A stretch of DNA of 64,000 nucleotides from Clostridium sp. KNHs214. GTDB lineage: Bacteria > Bacillota > Clostridia > Clostridiales > Clostridiaceae. Positions within the stretch are counted from its first letter, which is position 1; each line of letters starts with the position of its first letter. Where the stretch lies: NCBI RefSeq assembly GCF_000744935.1, contig NZ_JQMW01000011.1, positions 1,178,001 through 1,242,000 of the forward strand, in the 5' to 3' direction. The position numbers were made by a program, and so were the translations under genes. Under the pieces are notes generated by a model, which had not been told where the DNA came from, made no database searches, and was given only the letters and a program-made list of their open reading frames with translations. This document shows positions 9,351 through 25,969 of this stretch, one piece after another.

Positions 9351-10028
9351 TTAGGCATTTTGCTTACTTTTTTTCTCATTCCTTTTCATTACAACAGTTT
9401 GACCAATTTGGAATAAGTTATTTGTTACCCAATAAAGTACCAATGCCCCTTTAAATTTTAAACTCATATATGTGATGAACACAGACATGAATATATTCAT
9501 AATAGAAGTTTGCTTCGCCTGCATGCCATCACCCTTCATTCCCATCATAGCTGATGAAAGGTATGTAGTTACCCCTGACAATATTGGCAATATTAATGAA
9601 AGTGGATCTTTAAGTGATGCTACTCCCCCTAAATCTTTCATCCATAAGAAGCTTACACCACTTATGTTAGGTAAATTTAAAAATAAATAATACATGGCAA
9701 ATAATATTGGCATCTGTATTATTAAAGGTAGACATCCGCTTAAAGGACTTACACCATTTTCCTTATAAAGTTTCATAACTTCTTCTTGCATTTTTTGAGG
9801 ATTATTTTTATATTTTTCCTGTAATTTTTTCATTTCTGGTTGTATTTCACTCATTTTAACAGTAGATCTTATCTGTTTAAAGTTTATAGGCAACAATATT
9901 ATTCTTATTATTGCTGTAAACAATATTATGGCTAAGCCATACGTGATATTATTGTTGGGTATAAAGCTATTTAACCCAGTGTGCAACATTTCAAAAAATT
10001 TCGATAACCATTGTGATAAAAACTGCAC
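9351..10028 (-). CDS. yidC: YidC/Oxa1 membrane protein insertase
   Basis: About 225 residues with five hydrophobic helices and the YidC/Oxa1 block EMQPEMKKLQEKYKNNPQKMQEE-like (here IQPEMKKLQEKYKNNPQ), then GVSPLSGCLPLIIQMPILFA. It inserts proteins into the cytoplasmic membrane with or without SecYEG. I chose the GTG at 10028, seven bases after GGGAGG; the longer frame would start with a TTG inside the ribosome-binding site. There is no lipobox cysteine near the start. The arginine in the first helix region needed for insertase activity (KQIRSTVKM area) is present. Confidence 0.93.
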   Translation of the reverse strand: MQFLSQWLSKFFEMLHTGLNSFIPNNNITYGLAIILFTAIIRIILLPINFKQIRSTVKMSEIQPEMKKLQEKYKNNPQKMQEEVMKLYKENGVSPLSGCLPLIIQMPILFAMYYLFLNLPNISGVSFLWMKDLGGVASLKDPLSLILPILSGVTTYLSSAMMGMKGDGMQAKQTSIMNIFMSVFITYMSLKFKGALVLYWVTNNLFQIGQTVVMKRNEKKSKQNA

Positions 10029-10055
10029 TTTTAAACCTCCCAAAATTAAATATTA

Positions 10056-10265
10056 TTATTTAACAGGATCATATCCACCCTCATGAAAAGGATGACATTT
10101 AAAAATCCTCTTTATAGCCATAATACCTCCCTTTAAAGCTCCATACTTTTCAATAGCCTCTAAGGCATACTGTGAACATGTAGGATAAAACCTACAACAG
10201 GGCTTTTTCAATGGAGATATGTATTTTCTATAGAATTTAATTATGCAAATTAGAACTCTCTTCAT
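10056..10265 (-). CDS. yidD: YidD membrane protein insertion efficiency factor
   Basis: A 69-residue protein with the family signature [20 protein letters not shown] followed by [10 protein letters not shown] and ending in [12 protein letters not shown]. It is a small amphipathic protein encoded between rnpA and yidC that aids YidC-dependent insertion. Its start overlaps the end of rnpA by 29 bp. Confidence 0.95.
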   Translation of the reverse strand: MKRVLICIIKFYRKYISPLKKPCCRFYPTCSQYALEAIEKYGALKGGIMAIKRIFKCHPFHEGGYDPVK

Positions 10266-10605
10266 TATTATATAAACCAGCTTTCTTAATTATATTGATT
10301 AAAGCTTTCTCTATTTCTTTGTATGTTCTATCCTTGCAACTAGTTCTAGCTATTATTACTAAATCAAGGTCATTTACTTTGAAATTATGTTGGTTTAATC
10401 TGTAGCTTTCCTTTATCAATCTCTTAACTCTACTTCTGACTACACTATTTCCTACCTTTTTACTAACTGAAATTCCTAATCTATTAGTATTGTCGTTTTT
10501 TTTATTTTTATACTTATATAAAACTAATAAGTTATTAGAAAAAGACTTTCCTCTTTTATATACATTTTTAAACTCAACATTTTTCTTTAAACCTTCCAGT
10601 TTCAT
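10237..10605 (-). CDS. rnpA: Ribonuclease P protein component
   Basis: 122 residues with the conserved RNR motif region ([21 protein letters not shown]) and the N-terminal [14 protein letters not shown] block. It binds the RnpB RNA to mature tRNA 5' ends. It sits between rpmH and yidD, the universal order, and overlaps yidD. Confidence 0.97.
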   Translation of the reverse strand: MKLEGLKKNVEFKNVYKRGKSFSNNLLVLYKYKNKKNDNTNRLGISVSKKVGNSVVRSRVKRLIKESYRLNQHNFKVNDLDLVIIARTSCKDRTYKEIEKALINIIKKAGLYNNEESSNLHN

Positions 10606-10633
10606 TTAAACCTTACTCCTTCTATCTGCAGTT

Positions 10634-10662
10634 GCAGAAAAAGGCCACTTCTGCGGCCTTAT
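10634..10662 (-). terminator. Hairpin between rpmH and rnpA
   Basis: On the minus strand AAGGCC and GGCCTT (10655-10660 and 10641-10646) pair around GCAGAAGT and lead into TTTTTC. It begins at the rpmH stop codon. It probably acts as a partial terminator that lowers rnpA relative to rpmH. Confidence 0.65.
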
Positions 10663-10793
10663 GCTGTCAATCTTTTTCTACCTTTAAGTCTTCTTCTTTG
10701 AAGAACATTTCTTCCAGACTTAGTGCTCATTCTCTTTCTGAAACCGTGTTCTCTTTTTCTTTGTAACTTCTTTGGTTGGTAAGTTCTTAACAT
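10659..10793 (-). CDS. rpmH: 50S ribosomal protein L34
   Basis: Translating 10793 down to 10659 gives a 44-residue, very basic protein starting [18 protein letters not shown] and ending [12 protein letters not shown], which is L34 at its standard length. The gene is too short for usual ORF thresholds. It is the first gene of the leftward operon and faces away from dnaA across the origin. Confidence 0.98.
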   Translation of the reverse strand: MLRTYQPKKLQRKREHGFRKRMSTKSGRNVLQRRRLKGRKRLTA

Positions 10794-10799
10794 CTTACT

Positions 10800-11426
10800 G
10801 CACCTCCTTCATTTGAAGTTAGTATATAGCAAAGTATTACTTACTAACTATATTTATGGTTTTACTATTAAATTATATAGTTATAGATACTCATTGTCAA
10901 GAAGAACAAAATGTATATTAATGCTAAAAAATCTCCCTCATTAAAATCACTTTTATTTTTAATATTTTCTATTACTAAATCTATTACTAAAAAGGTATAT
11001 TTTAAAATTTTTATAGTAAACTGTGAATATTTTTTCATATTTTTAATCTTTTTGTGGATAACTTCTTGAATACCTTTATCCCTTTTGATATTATTAATTG
11101 TGAACTGTGAATATTTTTTTATTATTAATAGTTATACACAGGTTGTTGATAACTTTGTGGATAAACTGTTTTAACCTGTATATATTTTTTATTACATTTT
11201 TTTTATTCGGCTTATATAGTGGTTTTATAATTTTTTTTATGTAAATAACTTTTTTTATGTATCTGTTGATAATTTATGTTATAATAAAATTCTCTGAAAT
11301 TATAAACATAATTATCAACATGTGAATATTTTTATGTACATTGGTCTAGTATTTATAGATGGGTTAATAATTGTAGATAACTCTGTTTATATATTGTTTA
11401 TTATTTTTTGAACTGGAGGATAAGAA
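10800..11426. other. oriC: oriC, part upstream of dnaA
   Basis: An AT-rich region between divergent rpmH and dnaA. DnaA-box-like 9-mers: TGTGGATAA at 11053-11061 and 11156-11164 (perfect), and one-mismatch forms at 11132-11140 (TTATACACA), 11144-11152 and 11264-11272 (TGTTGATAA), and 11312-11320 (TTATCAACA). A 15-mer CTGTGAATATTTTTT is repeated exactly at 11021-11035 and 11105-11119, with a partial third copy near 11321. No other gene is seen. Promoters for dnaA and rpmH must lie here, but I could not assign consensus boxes. Confidence 0.85.
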
Positions 11427-12776
11427 ATGGATGTTCATCTTACTCAAATTTGGGAAAAAACCTTAAATATTATAAAAGGTGAACTTACAGAAGTAAGCTT
11501 TAATACTTGGATTAAAAGCATAATTCCTATATCCATAGACAGGAATAGCTTAAAATTAGGGGTGCCTAATAATTTTACTAAGGAAATATTAGAAAATAGA
11601 TATAAAAATCTAATTTCTAATGCTGTTAAATTAATAGGTTCAAAATCTTATGATATTGAATTTATAATTGCCAGCGAAGAGGCAGTAGATGCCCAACCAA
11701 AGGAACAAATAAAACAAGAACAGAGTACAATAATAGCTAACCCTGAGATAACTTCTACTCTGAATCCTAAGTATACCTTTGATTCCTTTGTAATAGGTAA
11801 TAGTAATCGCTTTGCTCATGCAGCTTCTTTAGCCGTAGCAGAATCCCCTGCTAAAGCTTATAACCCGCTTTTTATTTATGGAGGAGTAGGGCTTGGTAAG
11901 ACTCACCTTATGCATGCTATAGGTCATTACGTATTAGAAAATAACCCTAATTCGAAGGTTGTATATGTTACTTCTGAAAAATTCACTAATGAATTAATAA
12001 ATTCTATAAAAGACGATAAAAACGTAGAATTTAGAAACAAATATAGAAATGTAGATATTCTTCTTATTGACGATATTCAATTTATAGCTGGTAAAGAAAG
12101 AACACAAGAAGAATTTTTCCACACTTTCAATGCTCTTCACGAAGCTAATAAACAAATAATATTATCTAGTGATAGGCCTCCAAAGGAAATTCCTACATTG
12201 GAAGATAGATTAAGATCTAGATTCGAATGGGGGCTAATTGCAGATATTCAAGCTCCGGATTTTGAAACTAGAATAGCCATTCTTAAAAAGAAGGCAGATG
12301 TGGAAAATCTAAATATTCCTAATGAAGTTATGGTATACATAGCTAATAAAATAAAATCTAATATTAGGGAATTAGAAGGAGCTCTTATTAGAATAGTAGC
12401 ATTTTCTTCTTTGACTAATAAAGAAATTAGCGTAGATTTGGCTTCTGAAGCACTAAAAGATATAATATCTAATAGCCAAAATAAACAAATAACTATTAGT
12501 TCTATCCAAGACATTGTTTCTAGTTATTTTAATCTTAGTGTGGATGATTTTAAATCCTCTAGGAGAACTAGAAATATAGCCTACCCTAGACAAATAGCTA
12601 TGTATTTAAGTAGAAAATTAACCGATATGTCTCTGCCTAAAATAGGAGAAGAGTTTGGAGGACGTGATCACACTACTGTTATACATGCTTATGAAAAAAT
12701 TTCAAACAACTTAAAAAAAGACGACGGACTTAAAAGTACCATAGAGGACTTAAGCAATAAAATATCTCAAAATTAA
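11427..12776 (+). CDS. dnaA: Chromosomal replication initiator DnaA
   Basis: 449 residues: domain I (1-80), a linker, the AAA+ domain with Walker A GGVGLGKT (152-159) and Walker [10 protein letters not shown], and domain IV ending with the DnaA signature [11 protein letters not shown] that contacts DnaA boxes. It binds the 9-mers on both sides of its own gene and opens the origin. A TGGAGG ribosome-binding site precedes the ATG. Confidence 0.98.
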   Translation: MDVHLTQIWEKTLNIIKGELTEVSFNTWIKSIIPISIDRNSLKLGVPNNFTKEILENRYKNLISNAVKLIGSKSYDIEFIIASEEAVDAQPKEQIKQEQSTIIANPEITSTLNPKYTFDSFVIGNSNRFAHAASLAVAESPAKAYNPLFIYGGVGLGKTHLMHAIGHYVLENNPNSKVVYVTSEKFTNELINSIKDDKNVEFRNKYRNVDILLIDDIQFIAGKERTQEEFFHTFNALHEANKQIILSSDRPPKEIPTLEDRLRSRFEWGLIADIQAPDFETRIAILKKKADVENLNIPNEVMVYIANKIKSNIRELEGALIRIVAFSSLTNKEISVDLASEALKDIISNSQNKQITISSIQDIVSSYFNLSVDDFKSSRRTRNIAYPRQIAMYLSRKLTDMSLPKIGEEFGGRDHTTVIHAYEKISNNLKKDDGLKSTIEDLSNKISQN

Positions 12777-13033
12777 CATGTGTTTATAATATATACTTAA
12801 CTACCTGTGGATAAAAGAAAATATGTTTTTCATCTCTGGATACTGTGGATAAAATATTAAATTTATTATTTATTTATCCACAATTATTTTTGCTTATATT
12901 TTCCCCGTTTTTAAGGGCTTGAACTACTTATCCACATACTAACAGCCCCTACTACTATTACTACTATATTATATATATATTATCTTCTCTTTCTATATAA
13001 AATTTAATTGTTTATAAATAAGGAGGTTTTACT
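12777..13033. other. oriC: oriC, part between dnaA and dnaN
   Basis: Four perfect DnaA boxes: TGTGGATAA at 12806-12814 and 12844-12852, TTATCCACA at 12874-12882 and 12928-12936. AT-rich tracts follow from 12955. With the cluster upstream of dnaA this makes a bipartite origin like that of Bacillus subtilis. Confidence 0.88.
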
Positions 13034-14137
13034 TTGATATTTACATGTGAAAAAGGTAAATTACAAGAAGCTATTAATATAGCTCAAAAAGCTATTACAG
13101 GAAAATCAACTATGTCTATTTTACAAGGAATATTATTAATAGCTGAAAATAATACTGTTACTTTAGTAGGATCAGATATAGATTTAAGTATAGAAACTAA
13201 AGTAGAAGCTAACGTACTTGAAAATGGAAGAATAGTTTTAGATTCAAGACTTTTCGGGGAAATAATTAAAAAATTACCTAATAGTACTGTAGATATACGT
13301 ACTACGGAGAAAAACAGTATAGATATAAAATGTGAAAAATCCAACTCCACGCTTTTCCACATGAGTGCAGAAGAATACCCTGAAATACCAACAATAGATG
13401 AAAATAAAATATGTTTCTTATCTCAGAAATTACTTAAAAACATGATAAAAGGAACAATATTTGCTGTAGCACAAGATGAAACAAGACCTATATTAACTGG
13501 TGTTTTATTTGAAATAACAAAAAATAAACTTAATTTAGTTGCCCTAGATGGATATAGGCTCGCTTTACGCAGTGAAACTATTGATGAAGAAAATGATATA
13601 AATTGTGTAATTCCTGGAAAAACATTAAATGAAGTCTCTAAAATACTAGAAGATGACGAAAAAAAGGTTGCTGTATCCTTTACAGACAATCATATATTAT
13701 TTAATCTAGGGAAAACTAAGATTATATCAAGGCTTTTAGAAGGAGATTTTATAAAATACGACTCTATAATACCAGAAGAATATAATCTTAGAGTTACTGT
13801 TAAAAAAGATGAAATATTAGGATGTATTGAAAGAGCATCTCTAATGGGAAAAGACGGAAATACTAATTTAGTAAAGTTTGATATAGAAGATGATAATATG
13901 ATAATTACATCTAATTCTCAATTGGGAAAAGTAAGGGAAGAATTAAATATAATTTTGCAAGGAGAATCTTTGAAAACTGCATTTAATTCAAGATACTTAA
14001 TAGATGTATTTAAAATAATAGAAGAAGAAGAAATATATATGGAATTTTCTAGTAGTGTTAGTCCTTGCATAATTAGAAATAAGGAAAATAATAATTGCAC
14101 ATATTTATTACTTCCAGTTAGAGTAGCTGTTAGATAA
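13034..14137 (+). CDS. dnaN: DNA polymerase III beta sliding clamp
   Basis: 367 residues with the beta-clamp fold in three repeats and the usual C-terminal LLLPVRV. It tethers the replicative polymerase and is loaded by the clamp loader. The start is TTG at 13034, placed correctly after AGGAGG; no ATG nearby fits better. Confidence 0.97.
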   Translation: MIFTCEKGKLQEAINIAQKAITGKSTMSILQGILLIAENNTVTLVGSDIDLSIETKVEANVLENGRIVLDSRLFGEIIKKLPNSTVDIRTTEKNSIDIKCEKSNSTLFHMSAEEYPEIPTIDENKICFLSQKLLKNMIKGTIFAVAQDETRPILTGVLFEITKNKLNLVALDGYRLALRSETIDEENDINCVIPGKTLNEVSKILEDDEKKVAVSFTDNHILFNLGKTKIISRLLEGDFIKYDSIIPEEYNLRVTVKKDEILGCIERASLMGKDGNTNLVKFDIEDDNMIITSNSQLGKVREELNIILQGESLKTAFNSRYLIDVFKIIEEEEIYMEFSSSVSPCIIRNKENNNCTYLLLPVRVAVR

Positions 14138-14151
14138 ATTACAAAAGGAGT

Positions 14152-14367
14152 TTGTGTATTATGGAAAAAGTAACTATAAATACAGAACAAATAAAGTTAG
14201 ATGCTTTTTTGAAATGGAGTGGTGCAGCTTCATTAGGATCAGAGGCTAAAATATATATACAAGAAGGCGACGTTAAAGTTAACGGTGAAACAGAAATAAG
14301 AAGAGGAAGAAAATTAGTTAAAGGTGATATAATAGAACTTCATGGAATAAAGTACGAAATAGTTTAA
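14152..14367 (+). CDS. yaaA: S4-domain RNA-binding protein YaaA
   Basis: A 71-residue S4-type RNA-binding domain (KLDAFLKWSGAASLGSEAK, IQEGDVKVNGE, RRGRKLVKGD). This small protein is found between dnaN and recF across Firmicutes and is thought to act in ribosome assembly. It starts 14 bp past dnaN with an AAAGGAG site. Confidence 0.92.
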   Translation: MCIMEKVTINTEQIKLDAFLKWSGAASLGSEAKIYIQEGDVKVNGETEIRRGRKLVKGDIIELHGIKYEIV

Positions 14368-14424
14368 AAAATACTATTATATTAATTAAATCATATTGTG
14401 ATATAATAAAAAGGTGTATGAATT

Positions 14425-15525
14425 ATGTATGTTAAGGGATTACAGCTTATAAATTTTAGAAATTACCATAATTTATTAATAGATTTTAAAAAAGGGGTAA
14501 ATGTTCTTGTAGGAGATAATGCACAAGGAAAAACTAATATACTTGAAAGTATATATTATTGCAGTTTAGCTAAATCTCATAGAACAAACAGAGATAAGGA
14601 ACTTATAAATTGGGATTCCAGTAATGCGTATATCTCTCTTGCTGTAGGAAGAGAAAGGTTAGATAAAAAGATAGACATAAAAATATTTAAAGAGGGAAAG
14701 AAAGGCATTAATGTAAATTCTATAAAAGTTAATAAAGTAGCTGATCTTATAGGAATTTTTAATGTGGTTATGTTTTCCCCAGAGGATTTAGATACTGTTA
14801 AAGGTTCTCCATCTGCAAGAAGAAGGCTTCTAGATATAGAACTTTGTAAACTAAGCAAAAAATATTATTATAATTTATCTGCATATAAAAAGACCTTAGG
14901 AGAGAGAAACTCCCTTTTAAAATGTATTAAAAGCGATGAGGCTATTTTAGATGTGTATGATGCTCAAATGAGTTCATTTGGCGCGTATTTAATCAAAGAA
15001 AGATTAAAATACATACAAATGCTTAATAAATATGGAGAAAGTATACATTCCAATATAACCAGTGGAAAAGAAAAAATAAGTTTTAGCTATGTGTCTCAAA
15101 TTAAAAATATCAATGATACAAAAGACGTAGAACAGGCTCTTTTTTATTTATTAAAAAATCATAGAAAAGGTGATAAGGAAAAAAGAAATACATCAGCAGG
15201 ACCACACAGAGACGATTTTGATATAAAAATAAACGATATAGATGCTAGAGAATATGGTTCTCAAGGTCAACAAAGAACTTCTGTATTAACAATAAAGTTT
15301 GCTTCTTTGGATATAATTAAAAGTATTACAGGAGAATATCCTGTTCTTTTATTGGATGATGTTTTATCAGAATTAGATATTAGGAGACAAAGATATATAT
15401 TAAGTTCTATAAAAGACATTCAAACAATTATAACCTGTACGGGCATGCATAATATTCAAGAATATCTAGGAGAAGACTCTTTAGCTTATGAAGTTACAAA
15501 TGGAAATATAGAAAGAATTAAGTAG
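14425..15525 (+). CDS. recF: DNA replication and repair protein RecF
   Basis: 366 residues: Walker A GDNAQGKTN near residue 32, the SMC/ABC-type signature GSQGQQRTSVL, and Walker B LLLDDVLSELD. It helps load RecA at gapped DNA together with RecO and RecR. It is part of the dnaA-dnaN-yaaA-recF-remB-gyrB-gyrA series. Confidence 0.97.
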   Translation: MYVKGLQLINFRNYHNLLIDFKKGVNVLVGDNAQGKTNILESIYYCSLAKSHRTNRDKELINWDSSNAYISLAVGRERLDKKIDIKIFKEGKKGINVNSIKVNKVADLIGIFNVVMFSPEDLDTVKGSPSARRRLLDIELCKLSKKYYYNLSAYKKTLGERNSLLKCIKSDEAILDVYDAQMSSFGAYLIKERLKYIQMLNKYGESIHSNITSGKEKISFSYVSQIKNINDTKDVEQALFYLLKNHRKGDKEKRNTSAGPHRDDFDIKINDIDAREYGSQGQQRTSVLTIKFASLDIIKSITGEYPVLLLDDVLSELDIRRQRYILSSIKDIQTIITCTGMHNIQEYLGEDSLAYEVTNGNIERIK

Positions 15526-15543
15526 TTCTAAGGAGGATATTTT

Positions 15544-15807
15544 ATGTTTTTACATTTAGGTGAAAATGTAGTAGTGCCAGTAGAAGATGTCATAGGCATT
15601 TTTGATATGGAAACCACTATGTATAGTTCAGATACCAGTCAATTTTTAAGATTGGCCGAAGAGGATGGGTTTGTAGAAAGAGTTACTAAGGAAAAGCCTA
15701 AATCTTTTGTTATTGCAGAAGTTGATAAGAAGAGCAAAATATATTTGTCTCCAATATCGTCATCTACTCTTCAAAAAAGAGCTAAAACCATATACTTTCA
15801 ACTATAG
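15544..15807 (+). CDS. remB: RemB/YaaB-like extracellular matrix regulatory protein (DUF370)
   Basis: An 87-residue protein beginning MFLHLGENVVVPVEDVIGIFD, the conserved start of the YaaB/RemB family found between recF and gyrB in Firmicutes. In Bacillus its relative RemA is a DNA-binding biofilm regulator; the role of RemB is less clear. An AAGGAGG site lies 6 bp upstream. Confidence 0.88.
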   Translation: MFLHLGENVVVPVEDVIGIFDMETTMYSSDTSQFLRLAEEDGFVERVTKEKPKSFVIAEVDKKSKIYLSPISSSTLQKRAKTIYFQL

Positions 15808-17739
<1,932 letters not shown>

Positions 17740-17760
17740 AGATAAAAGAGGTGTAACTAC

Positions 17761-20286
17761 ATGTTTGAAGGTAAAATACTACCAGTAGATATAAAGAATG
17801 AAATGAAAAAATCTTATATAGATTACGCTATGAGTGTAATAGTAGGTCGTGCACTGCCTGATGTAAGAGACGGTTTAAAACCAGTTCATAGAAGAATAAT
17901 TTATTCTATGCATGAATTAGGTTTAACACCAGAAAAAGGATATAGAAAATGTGCAAGAATAGTCGGAGACGTTTTAGGTAAATACCATCCACACGGTGAC
18001 ACGGCAGTTTATGATGCACTTGTTAGGATGGCTCAGGATTTTAATATGAGATATACTCTTGTTGATGGACATGGAAACTTTGGTTCTATAGATGGTGATA
18101 GTGCTGCAGCAATGAGGTATACTGAGGCAAAGATGAGCAAAATAAATTTACAGATGATTAGAGATATAAATAAAAATACTGTAGATTTTATACCTAACTT
18201 TGATGGAGAAGAAAAGGAACCTTGTGTTTTACCATCTAGATTTCCTAATTTATTAGTAAATGGTTCAGCTGGCATAGCAGTAGGTATGGCTACTAATATA
18301 CCACCTCATAACTTAAGAGAAGTGGTTGACGCTATAATCATGCTTATAGATAACCCTGAAGTTACAATACAAGAACTTATGACAAAGATAAAGGGACCAG
18401 ACTTTCCAACGGCTGGAATAATAAAAGGGACTGCTGGAATTAGGCAGGCTTATGAAACTGGTAGAGGAAAGGTAGTCATGAGAGCAAAAACTGATATTGA
18501 AGAGGAAAAAGGAAGAACTAGAATAATAGTTACTGAAATTCCTTATCAGGTAAATAAGTCAAGACTTATAGAGAATATTGCCAATTTAGTTAAAAATAAA
18601 AAGGTTGATGGTATATCTGATTTAAGAGACGAGTCTGATAGAGAGGGTATGAGGATCGTCATTGAATTAAAAAGAGATGCAAATCCCAATGTGGTTTTAA
18701 ATAGATTATTTAAACATACTAGGCTTCAAGATACTTTTGGAGTGATAATGTTAGCACTAGTAAATAACCAGCCTAAAATTTTAAACTTAAAACAAATATT
18801 AGTGGAGTATGTAAAATTTCAAGAAGAAGTAATAATGAGAAGGACTCAATTTGAGCTAGATAAAGCTTTAGCTAGAGCTCATATTTTAGAAGGATTAAAA
18901 ATAGCATTAGACCATATCGATGAGGTAATAAGCTTAATAAGAGCTTCTAAAACCGCTCAAGAAGCAAAAGAAGGTCTTATGAGTAAATTTAATCTTTCTG
19001 AAAAGCAATCTCAAGCAATACTAGACATGAAACTTCAAAGATTAACAGGGTTAGAAAGAGAAAAGATAGAAGAGGAATATAATACATTACAGGAAAATAT
19101 AAAGAGATTAAAAGAAATATTAGAAAATAAAGATATACTTTTAAACTTAATAAAAGATGAACTTGTAGAAATAAAAGATAAGTATGGTGATGAAAGAAGA
19201 TCTGCTATAGAGAAAAGTATTCACGATATAGACATTGAAGACTTAATAGAAGAGCAAAATGTGGTTATAACATTAACTCATGAAGGATATATTAAGAGAT
19301 TGCCAGAAGACACCTATAGCGCTCAAAAAAGAGGGGGCAGAGGAATACAGGCTATGGCCACAAAGGAAGATGACTTTGTTGAGCATTTATTTATTACATC
19401 AACCCATAATGAATTGATGTTCTTTACTAATAAAGGTAGAACATACAAGTTAAAGGCATATGAAATACCAGAAGCAGGAAGAACAGCTAAGGGAACTAAC
19501 ATAATAAATATAATTCCTTTAAATCAAGATGAGAGAATTCAAGCGGTAATAGCTTTAAAGGAATTTGATAAAGATAAATATCTAATGATGGCTACTAAAA
19601 AGGGTATAGTAAAGAAAACAGCCTTAAGCCAATATGGTAACATAAGAAAATCAGGATTAAATGCTGTAACATTAAAAGATGGAGATGAGCTTATTGATGC
19701 TAAGTTAACTGATGGAAGTAATGAGCTTATAATGGTTACAAAAAATGGATACAGCATAAGATTTAAAGAAACTGATGTTAGACCTATGGGAAGAAATGCA
19801 GCTGGTGTTAAAGCTATAACTTTAAGAAAGAATGATATAGCAGTATCTATGAACGTAGTAAATGAAGATGAAAAGTTATTAGTTGTAAGTCAAAATGGAT
19901 TTGGTAAGAGAACTCCTATTTCAGAATACAGCACTATAAAAAGAGGCGGAAAAGGTATTATAACTTACAAGGTTACAGATAAGACTGGAAATATAGTTGG
20001 AGCTAAGATGGTAAAAGAAACCGATGAAATAATGCTTATAAACAGTAAAGATATAGTTATAAGAATAAATGTCTCTGACATATCTGTAACAAGTAGAAAT
20101 ACTATGGGTGTAACTCTTATGAAAACTGGAGAAGAAATAGAAGTAGTTGCCATGGCTAAGATAAACTGTGAAGATGAAAAAATGTGCGAAGAAAATATTC
20201 AAGAAAACAATCAAGAACAAAATAGTAATGAAGTAGGTCAAGAGCAAAATAATAATGCACTAGAACAAAAACAGACTGAAGAATAA
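17761..20286 (+). CDS. gyrA: DNA gyrase subunit A
   Basis: 841 residues with the catalytic tyrosine in [10 protein letters not shown] (Tyr120) and the quinolone-resistance region [17 protein letters not shown]. Residue 81 is Thr, the usual wild-type residue in clostridia at the position of Escherichia coli Ser83. The C-terminal beta-pinwheel has a GQRGGRGI-like box (QKRGGRGIQ). The last 30 or so residues are a low-complexity Q, N and E tail that is not part of the folded enzyme. A terminator follows at 20292. Confidence 0.98.
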   Translation: MFEGKILPVDIKNEMKKSYIDYAMSVIVGRALPDVRDGLKPVHRRIIYSMHELGLTPEKGYRKCARIVGDVLGKYHPHGDTAVYDALVRMAQDFNMRYTLVDGHGNFGSIDGDSAAAMRYTEAKMSKINLQMIRDINKNTVDFIPNFDGEEKEPCVLPSRFPNLLVNGSAGIAVGMATNIPPHNLREVVDAIIMLIDNPEVTIQELMTKIKGPDFPTAGIIKGTAGIRQAYETGRGKVVMRAKTDIEEEKGRTRIIVTEIPYQVNKSRLIENIANLVKNKKVDGISDLRDESDREGMRIVIELKRDANPNVVLNRLFKHTRLQDTFGVIMLALVNNQPKILNLKQILVEYVKFQEEVIMRRTQFELDKALARAHILEGLKIALDHIDEVISLIRASKTAQEAKEGLMSKFNLSEKQSQAILDMKLQRLTGLEREKIEEEYNTLQENIKRLKEILENKDILLNLIKDELVEIKDKYGDERRSAIEKSIHDIDIEDLIEEQNVVITLTHEGYIKRLPEDTYSAQKRGGRGIQAMATKEDDFVEHLFITSTHNELMFFTNKGRTYKLKAYEIPEAGRTAKGTNIINIIPLNQDERIQAVIALKEFDKDKYLMMATKKGIVKKTALSQYGNIRKSGLNAVTLKDGDELIDAKLTDGSNELIMVTKNGYSIRFKETDVRPMGRNAAGVKAITLRKNDIAVSMNVVNEDEKLLVVSQNGFGKRTPISEYSTIKRGGKGIITYKVTDKTGNIVGAKMVKETDEIMLINSKDIVIRINVSDISVTSRNTMGVTLMKTGEEIEVVAMAKINCEDEKMCEENIQENNQEQNSNEVGQEQNNNALEQKQTEE

Positions 20287-20291
20287 TAAAT

Positions 20292-20325
20292 AAAAAAATG
20301 CTACATTTCATGTGGCATTTTTTTA
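20292..20325 (+). terminator. gyrA terminator
   Basis: AAAAAATGC(T)ACA pairs with TGT(G)GCATTTTTT around TTTCA, followed by T residues. It ends the replication-gene transcript before the rrn leader. Confidence 0.85.
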
Positions 20326-20574
20326 TTTGACTAAAAACTAATAATAAACTTAACCTTGTGTATCTACATGAGAAAAACCAAGTAAAAAGGAATAAAAAAG
20401 AGAAAATTATATTTAAACTATATAATTTGATTAATTTATAAAAATATAGTTCCGTTTATATGATATTATATATTTCGTCGCAAGGCGACAGAGAAAAGCT
20501 GGTCTTTGAAAATTAAACAGAGATAAAGATGTAAATCATAAAGTCAGTGAATTTGAGTTTGAGATTAAATTCTT
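20326..20574 (+). promoter_or_regulatory. rrn promoter and leader region
   Basis: This holds the rRNA leader with a TCTTTGAAAA box and the upstream arm of the pre-16S processing stem (AATTAAACAGAGAT at about 20513-20526), which pairs with ATCTCTGTTTAATT at about 22142-22155. AT-rich promoter-like stretches lie at 20415-20475, but I see no perfect -35/-10 pair. Confidence 0.5.
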
Positions 20575-25396
<4,822 letters not shown>

Positions 25397-25649
25397 AAAA
25401 TATAACTGACAATTAGTGATTGACAGTTGATAATTAAAAGATTTTCCACACTGTGCAATTTTGAAAGAACAAAATCTTTTAGCTAAATTAATAAGTTTAA
25501 AAAAAATTTTAAAAACTTATTGACAAGCAAAAGAAAAAAAGATATAATCCTAAATGTACTCAGTTGATAAATTTCTAAGAGGAAACTCACTCAGCAAGGC
25601 TGATGAGTAACCGACAATCACAAAATCAAACATTTTGAATGTCTGATTA
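25397..25649 (+). promoter_or_regulatory. Spacer with a consensus promoter for the 5S-tRNA unit
   Basis: After the downstream arm of the 23S processing stem there is a perfect sigma-A promoter: TTGACA at 25520-25525, 17 bp, TATAAT at 25543-25548. Transcription would start near 25555. The 5S rRNA and two tRNAs can therefore be made independently of the upstream rRNA promoter. Confidence 0.85.
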
Positions 25650-25766
25650 TCTGGTGATTATGGCTTGAAGGTAACACCCCTTCCCATTCCGAACAGGACG
25701 GTTAAGCTTCAAAGCGCCGATGGTACTGCAGGGGAAGCCCTGTGGGAGAGTAGGTCGTCGCCAGGT
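25650..25766 (+). rRNA. rrf: 5S ribosomal RNA
   Basis: A 117-base 5S sequence with the core ACACCCCTTCCCATTCCGAA and paired ends CTGGTGA/TCGCCAGG. Ends are estimated. Confidence 0.95.
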
Positions 25767-25770
25767 TAAT

Positions 25771-25847
25771 GGATCTTTAGCTCAGTTGGTTAGAGCAACC
25801 GGCTCATAACCGGTTGGTCCGGGGTTCGAGTCCCTGAAGGTCCACCA
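25771..25847 (+). tRNA. tRNA-Met (CAU), possibly tRNA-Ile2
   Basis: A 77-nt cloverleaf with acceptor GGATCTT/AAGGTCC, anticodon stem ACCGG/CCGGT and loop CTCATAA, so the anticodon is CAT; CCA is encoded. It lacks the initiator GGG-C anticodon-stem pattern. Elongator Met is most likely; a lysidine-modified Ile tRNA cannot be excluded by eye. Confidence 0.9.
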
Positions 25848-25850
25848 TAT

Positions 25851-25926
25851 GGGGGATTAGCTCAGCTGGGAGAGCACCTGCCTTGCACGCAGGGGGTCAA
25901 GGGTTCGAATCCCTTATTCTCCACCA
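25851..25926 (+). tRNA. tRNA-Ala (UGC)
   Basis: A 76-nt cloverleaf with acceptor GGGGGAT/ATTCTCC, anticodon stem CCTGC/GCAGG, loop CTTGCAC and encoded CCA. It is cotranscribed with 5S and tRNA-Met and followed at once by a terminator. Confidence 0.95.
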
Positions 25927-25957
25927 AAAGCAACCTAAAAAGGTTGCTTTTTTTTTG
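25927..25957 (+). terminator. rrn-tRNA terminator
   Basis: AAAGCAACC and GGTTGCTTT pair around TAAAAA, followed by a long T-run. Confidence 0.9.
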
Positions 25958-25969
25958 TCTATAAATAAA

